NCBI RefSeq assembly: GCF_003967355.1
Contig: NZ_BIFH01000032.1
Coordinates: 138,632-202,631, forward strand
DNA length: 64,000 bases
Origin: Embleya hyalina
GTDB lineage: Bacteria > Actinomycetota > Actinomycetes > Streptomycetales > Streptomycetaceae
Direction of reading: 5' to 3'
Made by a program: the position numbers and the translations under genes. Position 1 is the first letter of the stretch. Every line of letters starts with the position of its first letter. Shown here piece after piece: positions 19,856 to 28,454 of this stretch. The notes beneath the pieces were generated by a model that worked only from the letters and a program-made list of their open reading frames with translations, made no database searches and was not told where the DNA came from.

Positions 19856-20880
19856 GTTCCCCACCGACCATGGCGGACGCGCCGACCCCGGTCGACGCGT
19901 CCGCCCCGGCCGAGGCCGCGCCGTCCGCCGATCCGGGCCCGCGGGCGCCGATGCGGCTGCTGCGCGCGGTCGGCGCCCGACTGGTGGCCGTCGCCTCCGT
20001 GCTGCTCGGCGCGGCGACGCTCGCCTTCGTCGGGCTCAAGCTGCTCCCGGGCGATCCGGTGGCCACGCTCCTGGGCCCGCAGACCACCGCGTCGCCGGCC
20101 GTACGGGCGCAGATCCGCGCCGACTACGGCTTCGACGAACCGGTCTTGCGGCAGTACCTGCACTATCTGGGCGAGTTGCTGCACGGCCGACTCGGCGAGT
20201 CCTATCAGCTCCAGCAACCCGTCTCCGCGCTGATCGGCGAGCAGTTCCGGCCGACCCTCGAACTGGCCTCGGCCGCGCTGGGGTTGGCGGTGGTGATCGC
20301 CGTGGTCTCGGCGATCACCACCGCCGGGCGCCGGTCCGGGCTGCGTTCGGCGTTGAGCGCGTGGGAGTTGGTCGCGGTCTCCACGCCGTCGTTCTGGCTG
20401 GGCATCGTGTTGCTCACCGTGTTCTCGTTCCGGCTCCAGTGGTTCCCGGTGGCCGGCACCGAGGGTGTACAGACCCTGGTGCTGCCGGCCGTGACGCTCG
20501 CGCTGCCGATCGCGGGGGTGCTGGCCCAGGTGTTGCGCGAGGGCTTGGAGACGGCGCTGGCCGAGCCGTTCGTGGTCACCGCACGGGCGCGCGGGCTGAG
20601 CCGGATCGCGGTACGTGTGCGGCACGCGTTCCGGCACGCGGCGATTCCGCTGCTGACCCTCTCGGGCTGGCTGACCGGCACCCTGCTCGGCGGCACGGTC
20701 CTGGTCGAGAAGGTCTTCGCCCGACCCGGGATCGGCGCACTGACCCTGCAGTCGGTGAACACCAAGGACATGCCGGTGGTGATGGGCGTCGTCCTGCTCG
20801 CCGCCCTGGTGTTCGTGGTGATCTCGCAGGTCACCGATCTGCTCTACCTCGTCATCGATCCACGGCTGCGGAAGGGGTGA
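19852..20880 (+). CDS. ABC transporter permease, DppB/OppB type
   Basis: The 342-aa inner-membrane permease is the first of two in this operon. About 35 Ala/Pro-rich residues precede a basic stretch and the first membrane helix (LVAVASVLLGAATLAFVGLK). The family blocks are present: the LLPGDPV motif after helix 1, the LRQYLHYLGELLHGRLGESY loop, and the permease signature region with TARARGLSRIAVRVRHAFRHA (the EAA loop that docks the ATPase). Five to six helices are expected. Start and stop overlap the lipoprotein gene by 4 nt; the second permease begins 4 nt after the stop. Confidence 0.92.
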   Translation: MSSPPTMADAPTPVDASAPAEAAPSADPGPRAPMRLLRAVGARLVAVASVLLGAATLAFVGLKLLPGDPVATLLGPQTTASPAVRAQIRADYGFDEPVLRQYLHYLGELLHGRLGESYQLQQPVSALIGEQFRPTLELASAALGLAVVIAVVSAITTAGRRSGLRSALSAWELVAVSTPSFWLGIVLLTVFSFRLQWFPVAGTEGVQTLVLPAVTLALPIAGVLAQVLREGLETALAEPFVVTARARGLSRIAVRVRHAFRHAAIPLLTLSGWLTGTLLGGTVLVEKVFARPGIGALTLQSVNTKDMPVVMGVVLLAALVFVVISQVTDLLYLVIDPRLRKG

Positions 20881-20884
20881 CCCG

Positions 20885-21745
20885 ATGGCCCAGGCAACGA
20901 TCGACAAGGCCAGGCCGGTACGGATCCGGCGACGCGGGCGGGTCGGCCCCGGGGTGGCGAGCGCATTCGCCGTCCTCGCGCTGTTCGCGCTGATCGGCCT
21001 CGCGCCGGGGTTGTTCACCGACACCTCGCCGATCGAGACCGACCCGCTCGCCGCGCTGCGCGGACCCGGCGCCGGGCACTGGTTCGGCACCGACCAACTC
21101 GGCCGGGACGTGTTCGCGCGAGTGCTGCACGGCGCCCGCCCCTCGCTGCTGCTCGGCCTGGGCGCCACCGTGTTCGCGCTGATCGGCGGCACGCTGTGGG
21201 GACTGGCCTCGGCCCTGGGCGGGCGGGTCGCCGACCAGGTGGGCATGCGGCTGGCCGACATCATGCTCTCGCTGCCCGAGTTGTTGCTCGCGCTGTTCGT
21301 GGTCACCCTGCTCGGGCGCGGCACGGTCGACGTGATGATCGCGGTGGCGGTGGCGGCGATGCCCGGCTACGCGCGGCTGGTCCGGGCGGAGGCGCTGGTG
21401 GTGCGCCGATCGGGCTATGTGGAGGCGGCGGCCGGCCTCGGTCTGCTCCGGGGGGTGCTGATCGTGCGGCATGTGTTGCCGAACGCGATCGGGCCGCTCC
21501 TGGTGCTCGGCACGGTCGGCTTCGGCACCTCGCTGATCTACGCGTCCGGGCTCAGCTTCCTGGGCCTGGGCGCGCAACCGCCGTCCCCCGAGTGGGGCGC
21601 GATGCTCTCCGAGGGGCGCGGCTTCCTGGAGACCGCGTGGTGGATCGGGGTGTTCCCCGGCGCCGCGGTGACCTGCGCGGTGATCGCGGTGAACGTGGCC
21701 GGTCGACACGCCCGCGCCCGCTTCGCCGGAGGGATCGCCCGATGA
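20885..21745 (+). CDS. ABC transporter permease, DppC/OppC type
   Basis: The 286-aa partner permease has the DppC hallmark HWFGTDQLGRDVFARVLHGARPSL near residue 67 and an EAA-type loop (YVEAAAGLGLLRGVLIVRHVLPN), followed by SFLGLGAQPPSPEWGAML near the end. It would form the heterodimeric membrane channel with the preceding protein. Its stop codon overlaps the ATG of the ATPase gene (ATGA), consistent with a single coupled operon of four genes. Confidence 0.92.
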   Translation: MAQATIDKARPVRIRRRGRVGPGVASAFAVLALFALIGLAPGLFTDTSPIETDPLAALRGPGAGHWFGTDQLGRDVFARVLHGARPSLLLGLGATVFALIGGTLWGLASALGGRVADQVGMRLADIMLSLPELLLALFVVTLLGRGTVDVMIAVAVAAMPGYARLVRAEALVVRRSGYVEAAAGLGLLRGVLIVRHVLPNAIGPLLVLGTVGFGTSLIYASGLSFLGLGAQPPSPEWGAMLSEGRGFLETAWWIGVFPGAAVTCAVIAVNVAGRHARARFAGGIAR

Positions 21746-23508
21746 GCACCGACTTCTCCCCCGCTCCCGCCTCGGTCTCGGCCTCGGCCGAGCCCCTCCT
21801 GGTCGTGGACGGACTCGACGTCGCCTTCCCCGGCCGCGAACCCGTGGTGCGGGACGTGTCGTTCACCCTCGACCGGGGCGAATGCCTGGCCGTGGTGGGC
21901 GAATCCGGATCCGGGAAGAGTGTCACCGCCCGCACCCTGGTCGGACTCACCGGCGGCGGCGCCCGGGTGACGGCCCGTCGGCTGGCCTTCGACGGCACCG
22001 ACCTGAGCGCGCTGTCCGAGAAGCGGTGGCGCGCGCTGCGCGGGCGGCGGATCGGTCTGGTGCTCCAGGACGCGCTGGTCTCGCTCGATCCGCTGCGCAC
22101 GGTCGGTGCCGAGGTCGCCGAGGCACTGCGTACGCACGCGGTGTTGCCGCGCGGGCAGGTCGGCGCCCGGGTGCCCGCACTGCTGACCGACGTCGGCATC
22201 CCGGATCCGGCCCGGCGGGCCCGGCAGTATCCGCACCAGCTCTCCGGCGGCCTGCGCCAGCGTGCGCTGATCGCCTCGGCGCTGGCCGCCGGGCCGGAGC
22301 TGCTGCTCGCGGACGAGCCGACCACCGCCCTCGACGTCACGGTGCAGGCCCAGGTCCTCACGCTCCTGGGCCGACTCCGGGACGAGGGCACGTCGGTGCT
22401 GATGATCAGCCACGACCTGGCGGCGGTGGCCCGGCTGGCCGACCGGGTCGCGGTGATGTACGCCGGTCGCGTCGTCGAACACGGGCCCACCGAGCGGGTC
22501 CTGACCGAGCCGGAACACTCGTACACGCGGGCGTTGCTCGCGGCGGCGCCGACCGGGCGGGCCAAGGGCACCCGGCTGTCCGCGCCGGTCGGTCCGGCCC
22601 GGACGGCGACACCGCCCGCGCCCCCGGTCGGCGACGTCCTGCTCGACGTGACCGGCATCGGCAGGAGTTTCCGCGGCCCGGACGGGACCCGGCACCACGC
22701 GGTCCGGGACGTGTCGTTCACCGTACGTGCCGGGGAAACCCTCGGGGTGGTCGGCGAATCCGGCTCAGGCAAGACCACGGCCGCGCGGATCGTGCTCGGC
22801 TGGGAGCGCCCCGATACGGGCACCGTGCGCTTCCGGGACGCCCCGTGGAGCACGCTGCCGGAGTCCGCCCGACGGGCCTCGCGCGGCCGGATCCAGGCGG
22901 TGCAGCAGGATCCGCTCGGCTCGTTCGACCCCCGGTACTCGGTGGCCCGCATCCTCGGCGAAGCGGTCGCCGCCGCCGGTCTGCCGGGCGGGCGACTGCG
23001 CCCCACCCGCGCCGCGCATCGGGCCCGGGTGGCCGAACTGCTCGACCTGGTGGGCCTGTCCGCGGACCTGCTCGAACGTCGGCCCCGCGACATGTCCGGT
23101 GGTCAGCGGCAACGCGTGGCGATCGCACGGGCGTTGGCCCCCTCACCCGATCTGATCGTCTGCGACGAGCCGGTCTCCGCGCTGGACGTGTCCATCCAGG
23201 CGCAGATCCTCGACCTGCTCGCCGACCTGCGGGCCGAACTGGGCCTGGCCCTGCTGTTCATCTCGCACGATCTGGGCGTGATCCGGCACGTCAGCGATCG
23301 CATCCTGGTGATGAAGGACGGCCGGGTGGTGGAGAGCGGGGACGCCGAGCGGGTGTTCACCCGGCCCGAGGCCCCCTATACCCGGGAGTTGCTGGCGGCG
23401 ATACCGCGTGCGCCGACACCGGTCGACGACGGCGCGGGACGCGGCGCCGGGCCGGATTCGGCGGAGCGTACGGCCGGTCGGGTGCTCAGCGGCGGGGTGG
23501 TGCCGTGA
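21742..23508 (+). CDS. Fused tandem ABC ATPase (DppD-DppF type)
   Basis: This 588-aa protein carries two complete nucleotide-binding domains, supplying both ATPases of a peptide-type transporter in one chain. Domain 1 has Walker A GESGSGKS, signature LSGGLRQR and Walker B LLLADEPTTALD. Domain 2 begins near residue 300 with GESGSGKT, signature MSGGQRQR and Walker B LIVCDEPVSALD. Both end with the oligopeptide/dipeptide C-terminal extension (EPEHSYTRALLAA and RPEAPYTRELLAA). Such fusions are common in actinomycetes. The last 23 nt overlap the convergent TetR gene. Confidence 0.93.
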   Translation: MSTDFSPAPASVSASAEPLLVVDGLDVAFPGREPVVRDVSFTLDRGECLAVVGESGSGKSVTARTLVGLTGGGARVTARRLAFDGTDLSALSEKRWRALRGRRIGLVLQDALVSLDPLRTVGAEVAEALRTHAVLPRGQVGARVPALLTDVGIPDPARRARQYPHQLSGGLRQRALIASALAAGPELLLADEPTTALDVTVQAQVLTLLGRLRDEGTSVLMISHDLAAVARLADRVAVMYAGRVVEHGPTERVLTEPEHSYTRALLAAAPTGRAKGTRLSAPVGPARTATPPAPPVGDVLLDVTGIGRSFRGPDGTRHHAVRDVSFTVRAGETLGVVGESGSGKTTAARIVLGWERPDTGTVRFRDAPWSTLPESARRASRGRIQAVQQDPLGSFDPRYSVARILGEAVAAAGLPGGRLRPTRAAHRARVAELLDLVGLSADLLERRPRDMSGGQRQRVAIARALAPSPDLIVCDEPVSALDVSIQAQILDLLADLRAELGLALLFISHDLGVIRHVSDRILVMKDGRVVESGDAERVFTRPEAPYTRELLAAIPRAPTPVDDGAGRGAGPDSAERTAGRVLSGGVVP

Positions 23509-24238
23509 GCGTGCCGGACGCGGGGGCGCCCTCGCCCGTGCCGGGCGCGGGTGGGCCGGCGGATTGCGCGCGCGGGGTGAACGCGCGCAGGAACGTGGTC
23601 ACTCCGGCGGTCACCGCGCGGTGCAGGGCCGCGTCGTCCACGGGCCGGGTGCCGAGCGCGGTGAGCGTGGGCAGGTCGCCGGAGATCAGCGCGAGGAACT
23701 GGTTCGCGGCGGTGACCGGGTCGTCGATGTCCAGGTGTCCGCCGTGCGCGAGCCGGGCCAGCCGACCGGCCAGGGCGTCGACGATCCGGACCGTGCCGCC
23801 CTCGCGGATCGTGTCGTACAGGTCCGGGAAGCGTGCCGCCTCGGCGTACACCAGGCGCTGCAGCGCCCAACCCTTCTCGCCGGCCTGGCACTGCACCACG
23901 CGGTGCGCGATCGCGGTCAGGCGCGGATGCAGTTCCTCGGCGTCGGTCGGGAACACCTCGAGGGCGGCCAGGATCCGGCCGCTGGATTCGATCGCGGCCT
24001 CGACCACGACGGTGCGGAACAGGTTCTCCTTGCCGCCGAGGTGGTTGTAGATGGTCGGCTTGGACACGCCCGCCTCGGCGGCGATCGCGTCGATCCCGGC
24101 GAGTGTGTAGCCCTCGCGCGTGAACACCGCCTCGGCGGCGGCCAGGATCGCCCGCCGCTTGTCGATCCGGCCGCGGGTGGCGGCGGGCGCGGGGGCGGCC
24201 GGCGTCGTCGTCGTCGACCGTTTCGTTTCCTCGACCAT
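23486..24238 (-). CDS. TetR-family transcriptional repressor, likely controlling the adjacent MFS exporter
   Basis: A 250-aa protein with an N-terminal helix-turn-helix (about residues 24-70; RRAILAAAEAVFTREGYTLA, then VSKPTIYNHLGGKENLF), followed by a helical ligand-binding domain with AefR-like features (QRLVYAEAARFPDL). The C-terminal 25 residues are Pro/Ala-rich and disordered. It is divergent from an EmrB/QacA-type exporter, with 80 nt between the two start codons and two palindromes in the gap, the classic layout of a drug-responsive repressor and its pump. The ligand could be the polyketide made by this cluster; that is inference. Confidence 0.9.
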   Translation of the reverse strand: MVEETKRSTTTTPAAPAPAATRGRIDKRRAILAAAEAVFTREGYTLAGIDAIAAEAGVSKPTIYNHLGGKENLFRTVVVEAAIESSGRILAALEVFPTDAEELHPRLTAIAHRVVQCQAGEKGWALQRLVYAEAARFPDLYDTIREGGTVRIVDALAGRLARLAHGGHLDIDDPVTAANQFLALISGDLPTLTALGTRPVDDAALHRAVTAGVTTFLRAFTPRAQSAGPPAPGTGEGAPASGTLTAPPRR

Positions 24239-24271
24239 GTTGCGACGTTACCAGACGTGCTGTTAATTTTT

Positions 24272-24291
24272 ACTCGCGAGTTTAGTTAACT
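24272..24291. promoter_or_regulatory. Palindromic operator candidates between TetR and MFS genes
   Basis: Two perfect palindromes lie side by side in an AT-rich gap: ACTCGCGAGT (24272-24281) and AGTTAACT (24284-24291). They lie between divergent starts, where a TetR dimer would control both promoters. Confidence 0.45.
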
Positions 24292-24318
24292 GATCTCATC
24301 GGTAACTTGGAGGCGTAC

Positions 24319-25800
24319 ATGCCCGCCGCACCCCCCGATCCCGAGACCAAAATCGACGGACCACTCCTGCGCCTGATGCTGGTCATGCTGCTCGGCGGCG
24401 TGATGGGCATCCTCGACACCACGATCGTCAACGTCGGCATCGACACCCTCGGCGCCCACTTCGACGCGCCGCTGGAAACCATCGAATGGGTGGCCACCGG
24501 CTACCTGTTGGCCCTCGCCGCGACCGTGCCGCTGGCCGGTTGGGCGGCCGGCCGCTTCGGCGGCAAAACCGTCTGGCTGACCGGCCTGATCGTCTTCCTG
24601 GTCGGCTCCGCACTGTCCGCGGTCGCCTGGAACGCGGGCAGCCTGATCGCCTTCCGGGTGATCCAGGGTGTCGGCGTCGGCGCCCTGGAGCCGACCCTGC
24701 TGACCATGCTGGCCGTCGCCGCCGGACCCAAGCGGGCCGGGAAGATGATCGGCATCGTCGGCGCGGTGGTCACCCTCGGCCCGATCCTGGGCCCGGTGCT
24801 CGGCGGCGTGCTGCTCGAACACGTCGACTGGCGCTGGATGTTCATCATCAACCTGCCGATCGGCCTGGTCGCCCTGGCACTGGCATACCGGCAGATCCCC
24901 GCCGACCCGCCGCGCGAGGGCGACCCGCCGCCGCTGGACGCCCGGGGCATCTCGCTGCTGTGCCCGGGATTCGCGGTGGTCGTCTACGGCCTCTCCCAGG
25001 CCGCGGGCGACAGCGGCTTCGGGGCACCGCGCGTGCTCGCGGCGCTGATCGCGGGCGTCGCGCTGATCGCCGGCTACGTCCTGCACGCGCTGCGCGTCGA
25101 GCACCCGCTGATCGACGTACGGCTGTTCCGGATCCGCGGCTTCGCCGGCGGCATCGGCGCGGTGTTCCTGACCGGCATCCTGCTCTTCTCGCTGCTGTTC
25201 CTGATCCCGCTCTACTACCAACTGGCCCGGGACCGCGGCGTGATGGCGGCCGGTCTGCTGCTGGTGCCGCAGGGGGTCGGGGTGTGGATCGGCATGCCGA
25301 TCGCGGGGCAGCTGTTCGACAAGGTCGGTGCCCGCGCGCTGATCCCGTTCGGCGGGGTGTTGGCCGCGCTGGGCATCCTGGGCTTCAGTACGGCCGACGG
25401 GGGCACCGACACCGCGCTCCTGGTGGGCTATTCGGTGGTGACGGGAGCCGGACTCGGCTTCGTCGGGGCGCCCGCGATGTCGTCGGTGTTCGGCTCGGTG
25501 GCGCCCGAGTCGGTGCCCAGCGCCACGGCGGCGGTGTACCTGAGCAACCAGATCGGCGGCACGCTCGGCATCGCGATCGCCGCGCTGGTCCTGCAGAACC
25601 GCTCCGAGGCGCACTCGGTCGTCCCGGCCTTCCAGGGCACGTTCGGCTACCTGATCGCGATCGCCCTGGTGGTCGGCGCGGTCGGCCTGGTGCTGCGCCG
25701 CGGTCCGGCGGCGGACGCGCCCGCGCCCGCGCCCGCGCTCGCCGAGGCGGCGGAGGACGGCGACGCGGCCCTGCCCGAACCCGCCCGCCAGGAAGCCTGA
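24319..25800 (+). CDS. MFS drug exporter, DHA2 (EmrB/QacA) family, 14 helices
   Basis: This 493-aa proton-coupled exporter would pump a small hydrophobic compound out of the cell. DHA2 motifs are visible: LDTTIVNVGID in helix 1, a WAAGRFGGKTVWLTGL loop (motif A), and antiporter motif C in GPILGPVLGGVLLEHVDWRW followed by MFIINLPIG. The frame continues upstream to a TTG at 24307, but the TTGGAGG there is the Shine-Dalgarno for the ATG at 24319 (5-nt spacing), which I therefore choose. A strong hairpin follows the stop. It is divergent from its probable repressor and may export the polyketide. Confidence 0.93.
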   Translation: MPAAPPDPETKIDGPLLRLMLVMLLGGVMGILDTTIVNVGIDTLGAHFDAPLETIEWVATGYLLALAATVPLAGWAAGRFGGKTVWLTGLIVFLVGSALSAVAWNAGSLIAFRVIQGVGVGALEPTLLTMLAVAAGPKRAGKMIGIVGAVVTLGPILGPVLGGVLLEHVDWRWMFIINLPIGLVALALAYRQIPADPPREGDPPPLDARGISLLCPGFAVVVYGLSQAAGDSGFGAPRVLAALIAGVALIAGYVLHALRVEHPLIDVRLFRIRGFAGGIGAVFLTGILLFSLLFLIPLYYQLARDRGVMAAGLLLVPQGVGVWIGMPIAGQLFDKVGARALIPFGGVLAALGILGFSTADGGTDTALLVGYSVVTGAGLGFVGAPAMSSVFGSVAPESVPSATAAVYLSNQIGGTLGIAIAALVLQNRSEAHSVVPAFQGTFGYLIAIALVVGAVGLVLRRGPAADAPAPAPALAEAAEDGDAALPEPARQEA

Positions 25801-25810
25801 TCGGCACCGG

Positions 25811-25851
25811 GCCCGGTTCGCGTCCCCACGATCCGGCGACGCGAACCGGGC
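25811..25851 (+). terminator. Hairpin terminator after the MFS exporter
   Basis: Perfect 14-bp arms (GCCCGGTTCGCGTC and its complement) around a 13-nt loop, starting 10 nt after the MFS stop. It lacks a U-tract. Confidence 0.75.
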
Positions 25852-26018
25852 TCAGGCTCCGGTCGGGCACCTCGATCCGGGGCCGGAGTGACGCGGGTCA
25901 CTCGCGCCGATCCGAAAATCTTTGCGAACGAACCGTGAGCACGCGCCGTTCGGCGTGTCCCAAGAGCACGCGACCCGACGGGAGTCGGTGCGTCTCGACG
26001 GTGCACACGGGGGATGCG

Positions 26019-27749
26019 ATGGGCGATGGCAGACAAGCGGAAGCGATCGTTCCGGTCGATCTGCGCAAGGAGCGCCCGGCGGCGGGCGCACGAACGGGCA
26101 CCGATGCGGGGCCGGCCGATCGGCCGGTCGAGCGATCCGGCGATCGGCCTGGAGACCGGGCCGGCGATCGGTCCCGCGATCGATCCGGCGATCGGTCCGG
26201 GAGCGCCACATCGTCGGACGAGCCGACCGGGCTGCTCTACCACCTGATCCGCTGGCCGATCCGTATCGTCGCACTGATCGTGCTGCTGCCCGCGCGCCTG
26301 GCCTGGGAACTGCTGAAGGTGGTCGGGCGCGGGGTCCGGGATTGGGTGCTGATCCCGGCGGGGCGACTGGCCGCGGTGATCGGGCGCGGGTTGCGGTGGT
26401 TGTTGTGGGACCGGCTCGTGGTACCGATCGCACACGCGCTCGCGGCCGTCGGCCGGGGGCTGCGCCGACTGGCCGTGAACGTGGTGTGGCGGGGGCTGAC
26501 GGCGGTCGCCCGCGTGGTGTGGCGTGGGCTGCGCTGGGCCATGGTCGGGCTGTGGCGCGGGGCGACGGCGGTCACCCGCGTGACCTGGCGCGGGCTGCGG
26601 TGGGTCCTGATCGGGCTGTGGCGTGGGCTGCGGCTGCTCGGGAACGGCCTTCGGCGTGGGCTGCGGCTGCTCGGGCGATACGGGATCGTGCTGCCGCTGC
26701 GGTGGGTTCGGGATGCGCTGGCCCGGCCCCTGGCCGGCGGGCTGGTCACGGCCGGTCGGTGGGTCGCCCATGCGCTCGGGCGCACGCTGTACTACCTCGC
26801 GGTGGTGCCCGGACGGTGGTCGTGGCGCGTGGCTCGGGTACTCGCACGGGGCTTCGGGCGGTGGCTGTACTACGTCCTGGTCGTACCGGCGAAGGCGCTG
26901 TGGCGTGGCCTCGTCGCCTGTGGTCGGGTCGCGTCGCGCGGGATGGGCGCCCTGCTTCGAGGTCTGGCGGTGGTGGGGCGCGGTGTCGTCTTCGTCCTTC
27001 GACGGCTGGTGCTGATCCCCGCCCGGTGGGTGTGGCGGGGCGCGGTGGTGGCGACCCGGGCCGTCGGATGGGGCCTGTACCACGGCCTGTTCGTCCCGGC
27101 GCGCCGGCTCGCCCGCGGCTTCCTGCGCGGACTGCGCGCGACCGGGCGCGGATTGCGTGTCGGGTTCGTCGTACTCGTGGCCCGGCCGGTGGCCTGGGCC
27201 TGGCGCCGGGGCGTCCGGCTCGGCCGCGCGACCGGCCGGGGTCTGTACCTCCTGACCGTGCCGCCGGCGCGATGGGCGGCCCGCAAGGTCGTGCTCCTGG
27301 TCCGCTTGCTCGGCCGGGGGCTGTACGTCCTCACCGTGCTCCCCGCGCGATGGGCCGGTCGCAAGGTCGTGCTCCTGGTCCGCCTGCTCGGCCGGGGGCT
27401 GTACGTCCTCACCGTGCTTCCCGCCCGGTGGGCCGGTCGCAAGGTCGTGCTCCTCGGCCGGGGGCTGCGGTTCGTGGTCGTGCGGCCCGCGCTGTGGGGC
27501 GGGCGGCGTGCCCGATCGGGTGCGCGGATGGCCGGTCGCGGACTGCGGGCGACGGTGGTGCGGCCGTCGGCGTGGGTGCGTCGGACGGTTCTGGCGCCCG
27601 CCGGTCGGGCCGCCCGGTACGGCTGGGGGCAGGGCGTCGCCCCGGTCCGGGCCGTGTTCCGCACCGTCTGGGAGCAGACCCGCCTGGCCGGCCGCGACGT
27701 ACGCCGCGCGCTGAGCTTCCGAAGGCGCGGCTCCTCCGACGACAGGTAG
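26019..27749 (+). CDS. Very basic repeat protein with a degenerate 26-residue amphipathic repeat, function unknown
   Basis: This 576-aa protein is not recognised. The first ~65 residues are polar with GDR-type tetrapeptide repeats (GDRPGDRAGDRSRDRSGDRS). The rest, from about residue 70, is an almost continuous series of Arg/Trp/Val/Leu-rich segments with hardly any acidic residues. Several start with G-R-x-L-Y, have a P-A-R-W-type turn at positions 11-14 and a basic-hydrophobic stretch, and are exactly 26 residues long. Two adjacent units near residues 406-457 differ at only a few positions and a third follows in part. The pattern suggests repeated amphipathic or re-entrant helices on an anionic membrane or nucleic acid. 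Third-position GC is high throughout, so it is genuine coding sequence. The ATG at 26019 has CGGGGGA 5 nt upstream. It stands alone between the MFS terminator and the GNAT gene. Confidence 0.75.
   Translation: MGDGRQAEAIVPVDLRKERPAAGARTGTDAGPADRPVERSGDRPGDRAGDRSRDRSGDRSGSATSSDEPTGLLYHLIRWPIRIVALIVLLPARLAWELLKVVGRGVRDWVLIPAGRLAAVIGRGLRWLLWDRLVVPIAHALAAVGRGLRRLAVNVVWRGLTAVARVVWRGLRWAMVGLWRGATAVTRVTWRGLRWVLIGLWRGLRLLGNGLRRGLRLLGRYGIVLPLRWVRDALARPLAGGLVTAGRWVAHALGRTLYYLAVVPGRWSWRVARVLARGFGRWLYYVLVVPAKALWRGLVACGRVASRGMGALLRGLAVVGRGVVFVLRRLVLIPARWVWRGAVVATRAVGWGLYHGLFVPARRLARGFLRGLRATGRGLRVGFVVLVARPVAWAWRRGVRLGRATGRGLYLLTVPPARWAARKVVLLVRLLGRGLYVLTVLPARWAGRKVVLLVRLLGRGLYVLTVLPARWAGRKVVLLGRGLRFVVVRPALWGGRRARSGARMAGRGLRATVVRPSAWVRRTVLAPAGRAARYGWGQGVAPVRAVFRTVWEQTRLAGRDVRRALSFRRRGSSDDR
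27234..27455 (+). repeat. 78-bp in-frame tandem repeat (nearly three copies)
   Basis: Unit 1 is 27234-27311, unit 2 is 27312-27389, and a partial third is 27390-27455. Units 2 and 3 are nearly identical in nucleotides (GGCCGGGGGCTGTACGTCCT at the head of each) and differ only at scattered third positions, so this end of the repeat protein expanded recently by duplication. Older 26-residue units further upstream are much more divergent. Confidence 0.85.
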
Positions 27750-27846
27750 CTCGATACCGCCATTTCGCCCCGTACCATCCCGAGAGATCCCCCAATCATG
27801 GGGTGTCCATTGCCGACTGCGGCTTCTGGAATGGGACCAAATCTCG

Positions 27847-28287
27847 TTGAATGTCGTCGTGGATACGAATGTGGCGTCGATTCGGCGTGTGACGACGGTG
27901 GCCGATGTGCTCGCGGCCGGGGACCTGTTCGACGAACCGGTACGCCCGGACTGGGCCGCCCGCTTCCTGGGCGAGGCGGGCCATCACATCTTGCTCGCCT
28001 ACGTGGCCGCCACCCCGGTCGGGATGGTCACCGGCGTCGAGACGACCCACCCCGACAAGGGCACCGAGATGTTCCTGTACGAACTGGCCGTCGCCGACGG
28101 CCACCGGCGTCTGGGCATCGGCCGCGCCCTCACCGAGGCCCTGGCCGAACTGGCCCGCAAACGCGGCTGCTACGGCATGTGGGTCCTGACCGAACGCGCC
28201 GACGAGCCCGCGATGGCCACCTACCGCTCCACGACCCCCACCACCGAGTCCGACCACACCATGTTCGCCTGGACCTTCGACACCTGA
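27847..28287 (+). CDS. GNAT-family N-acetyltransferase, AAC(3)-I-like
   Basis: The 146-aa protein shows the GNAT core: an N-terminal strand-helix with VLAAGDLFDEPVRPDWAARF, LLAYVAATPVGMVTG, the acceptor-side strand EMFLYELAVADGHRRLGIGRAL with the acetyl-CoA pyrophosphate loop (HRRLGIG), and a final WVLTERADEPAMATYRS segment. The arrangement resembles aminoglycoside 3-N-acetyltransferases of class I, but many chromosomal relatives have other amine substrates, so resistance is not claimed. The TTG at 27847 is the only start that keeps the N-terminal strand and has a GGAATGGGA purine run about 10 nt upstream; a downstream GTG (27859) is possible. Confidence 0.75.
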   Translation: MNVVVDTNVASIRRVTTVADVLAAGDLFDEPVRPDWAARFLGEAGHHILLAYVAATPVGMVTGVETTHPDKGTEMFLYELAVADGHRRLGIGRALTEALAELARKRGCYGMWVLTERADEPAMATYRSTTPTTESDHTMFAWTFDT

Positions 28288-28344
28288 CCCCGCCCGGCTC
28301 GACTCATCCGTGTCGGACCGGCCGATTCGGGCACACGTATCCGC

Positions 28345-28363
28345 GAGCCCGGTCGGCGGGCTC
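28345..28363 (+). terminator. Short hairpin after the GNAT gene
   Basis: GAGCCCG and CGGGCTC arms with a 5-nt loop, 57 nt after the GNAT stop and upstream of the CYTH-CHAD gene. It may be a weak terminator; no U-tract. Confidence 0.35.
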
Positions 28364-28454
28364 CGATCCCGGACGTGCCGACCATCCGCCCCCGAGGATC
28401 GTTCGACCTCACGGTCGAACGCCTCGTGCCGCCCCCAGGAAGCAGGTGCGTGCC

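Noticed and set aside
24486-26018. Upstream extension of the repeat-protein frame through the MFS gene
   Set aside because: It is a shadow frame of the exporter; the true start at 26019 has a Shine-Dalgarno and follows the MFS terminator.
27234-27455. Possible CRISPR-like or noncoding repeat array
   Set aside because: The 78-bp units are contiguous, in frame and differ mostly at third positions, so they are coding repeats without spacers.
27847-28287. Aminoglycoside-resistance gene
   Set aside because: The fold resembles AAC(3)-I, but there is no linked aminoglycoside cluster and chromosomal GNAT relatives have diverse substrates.
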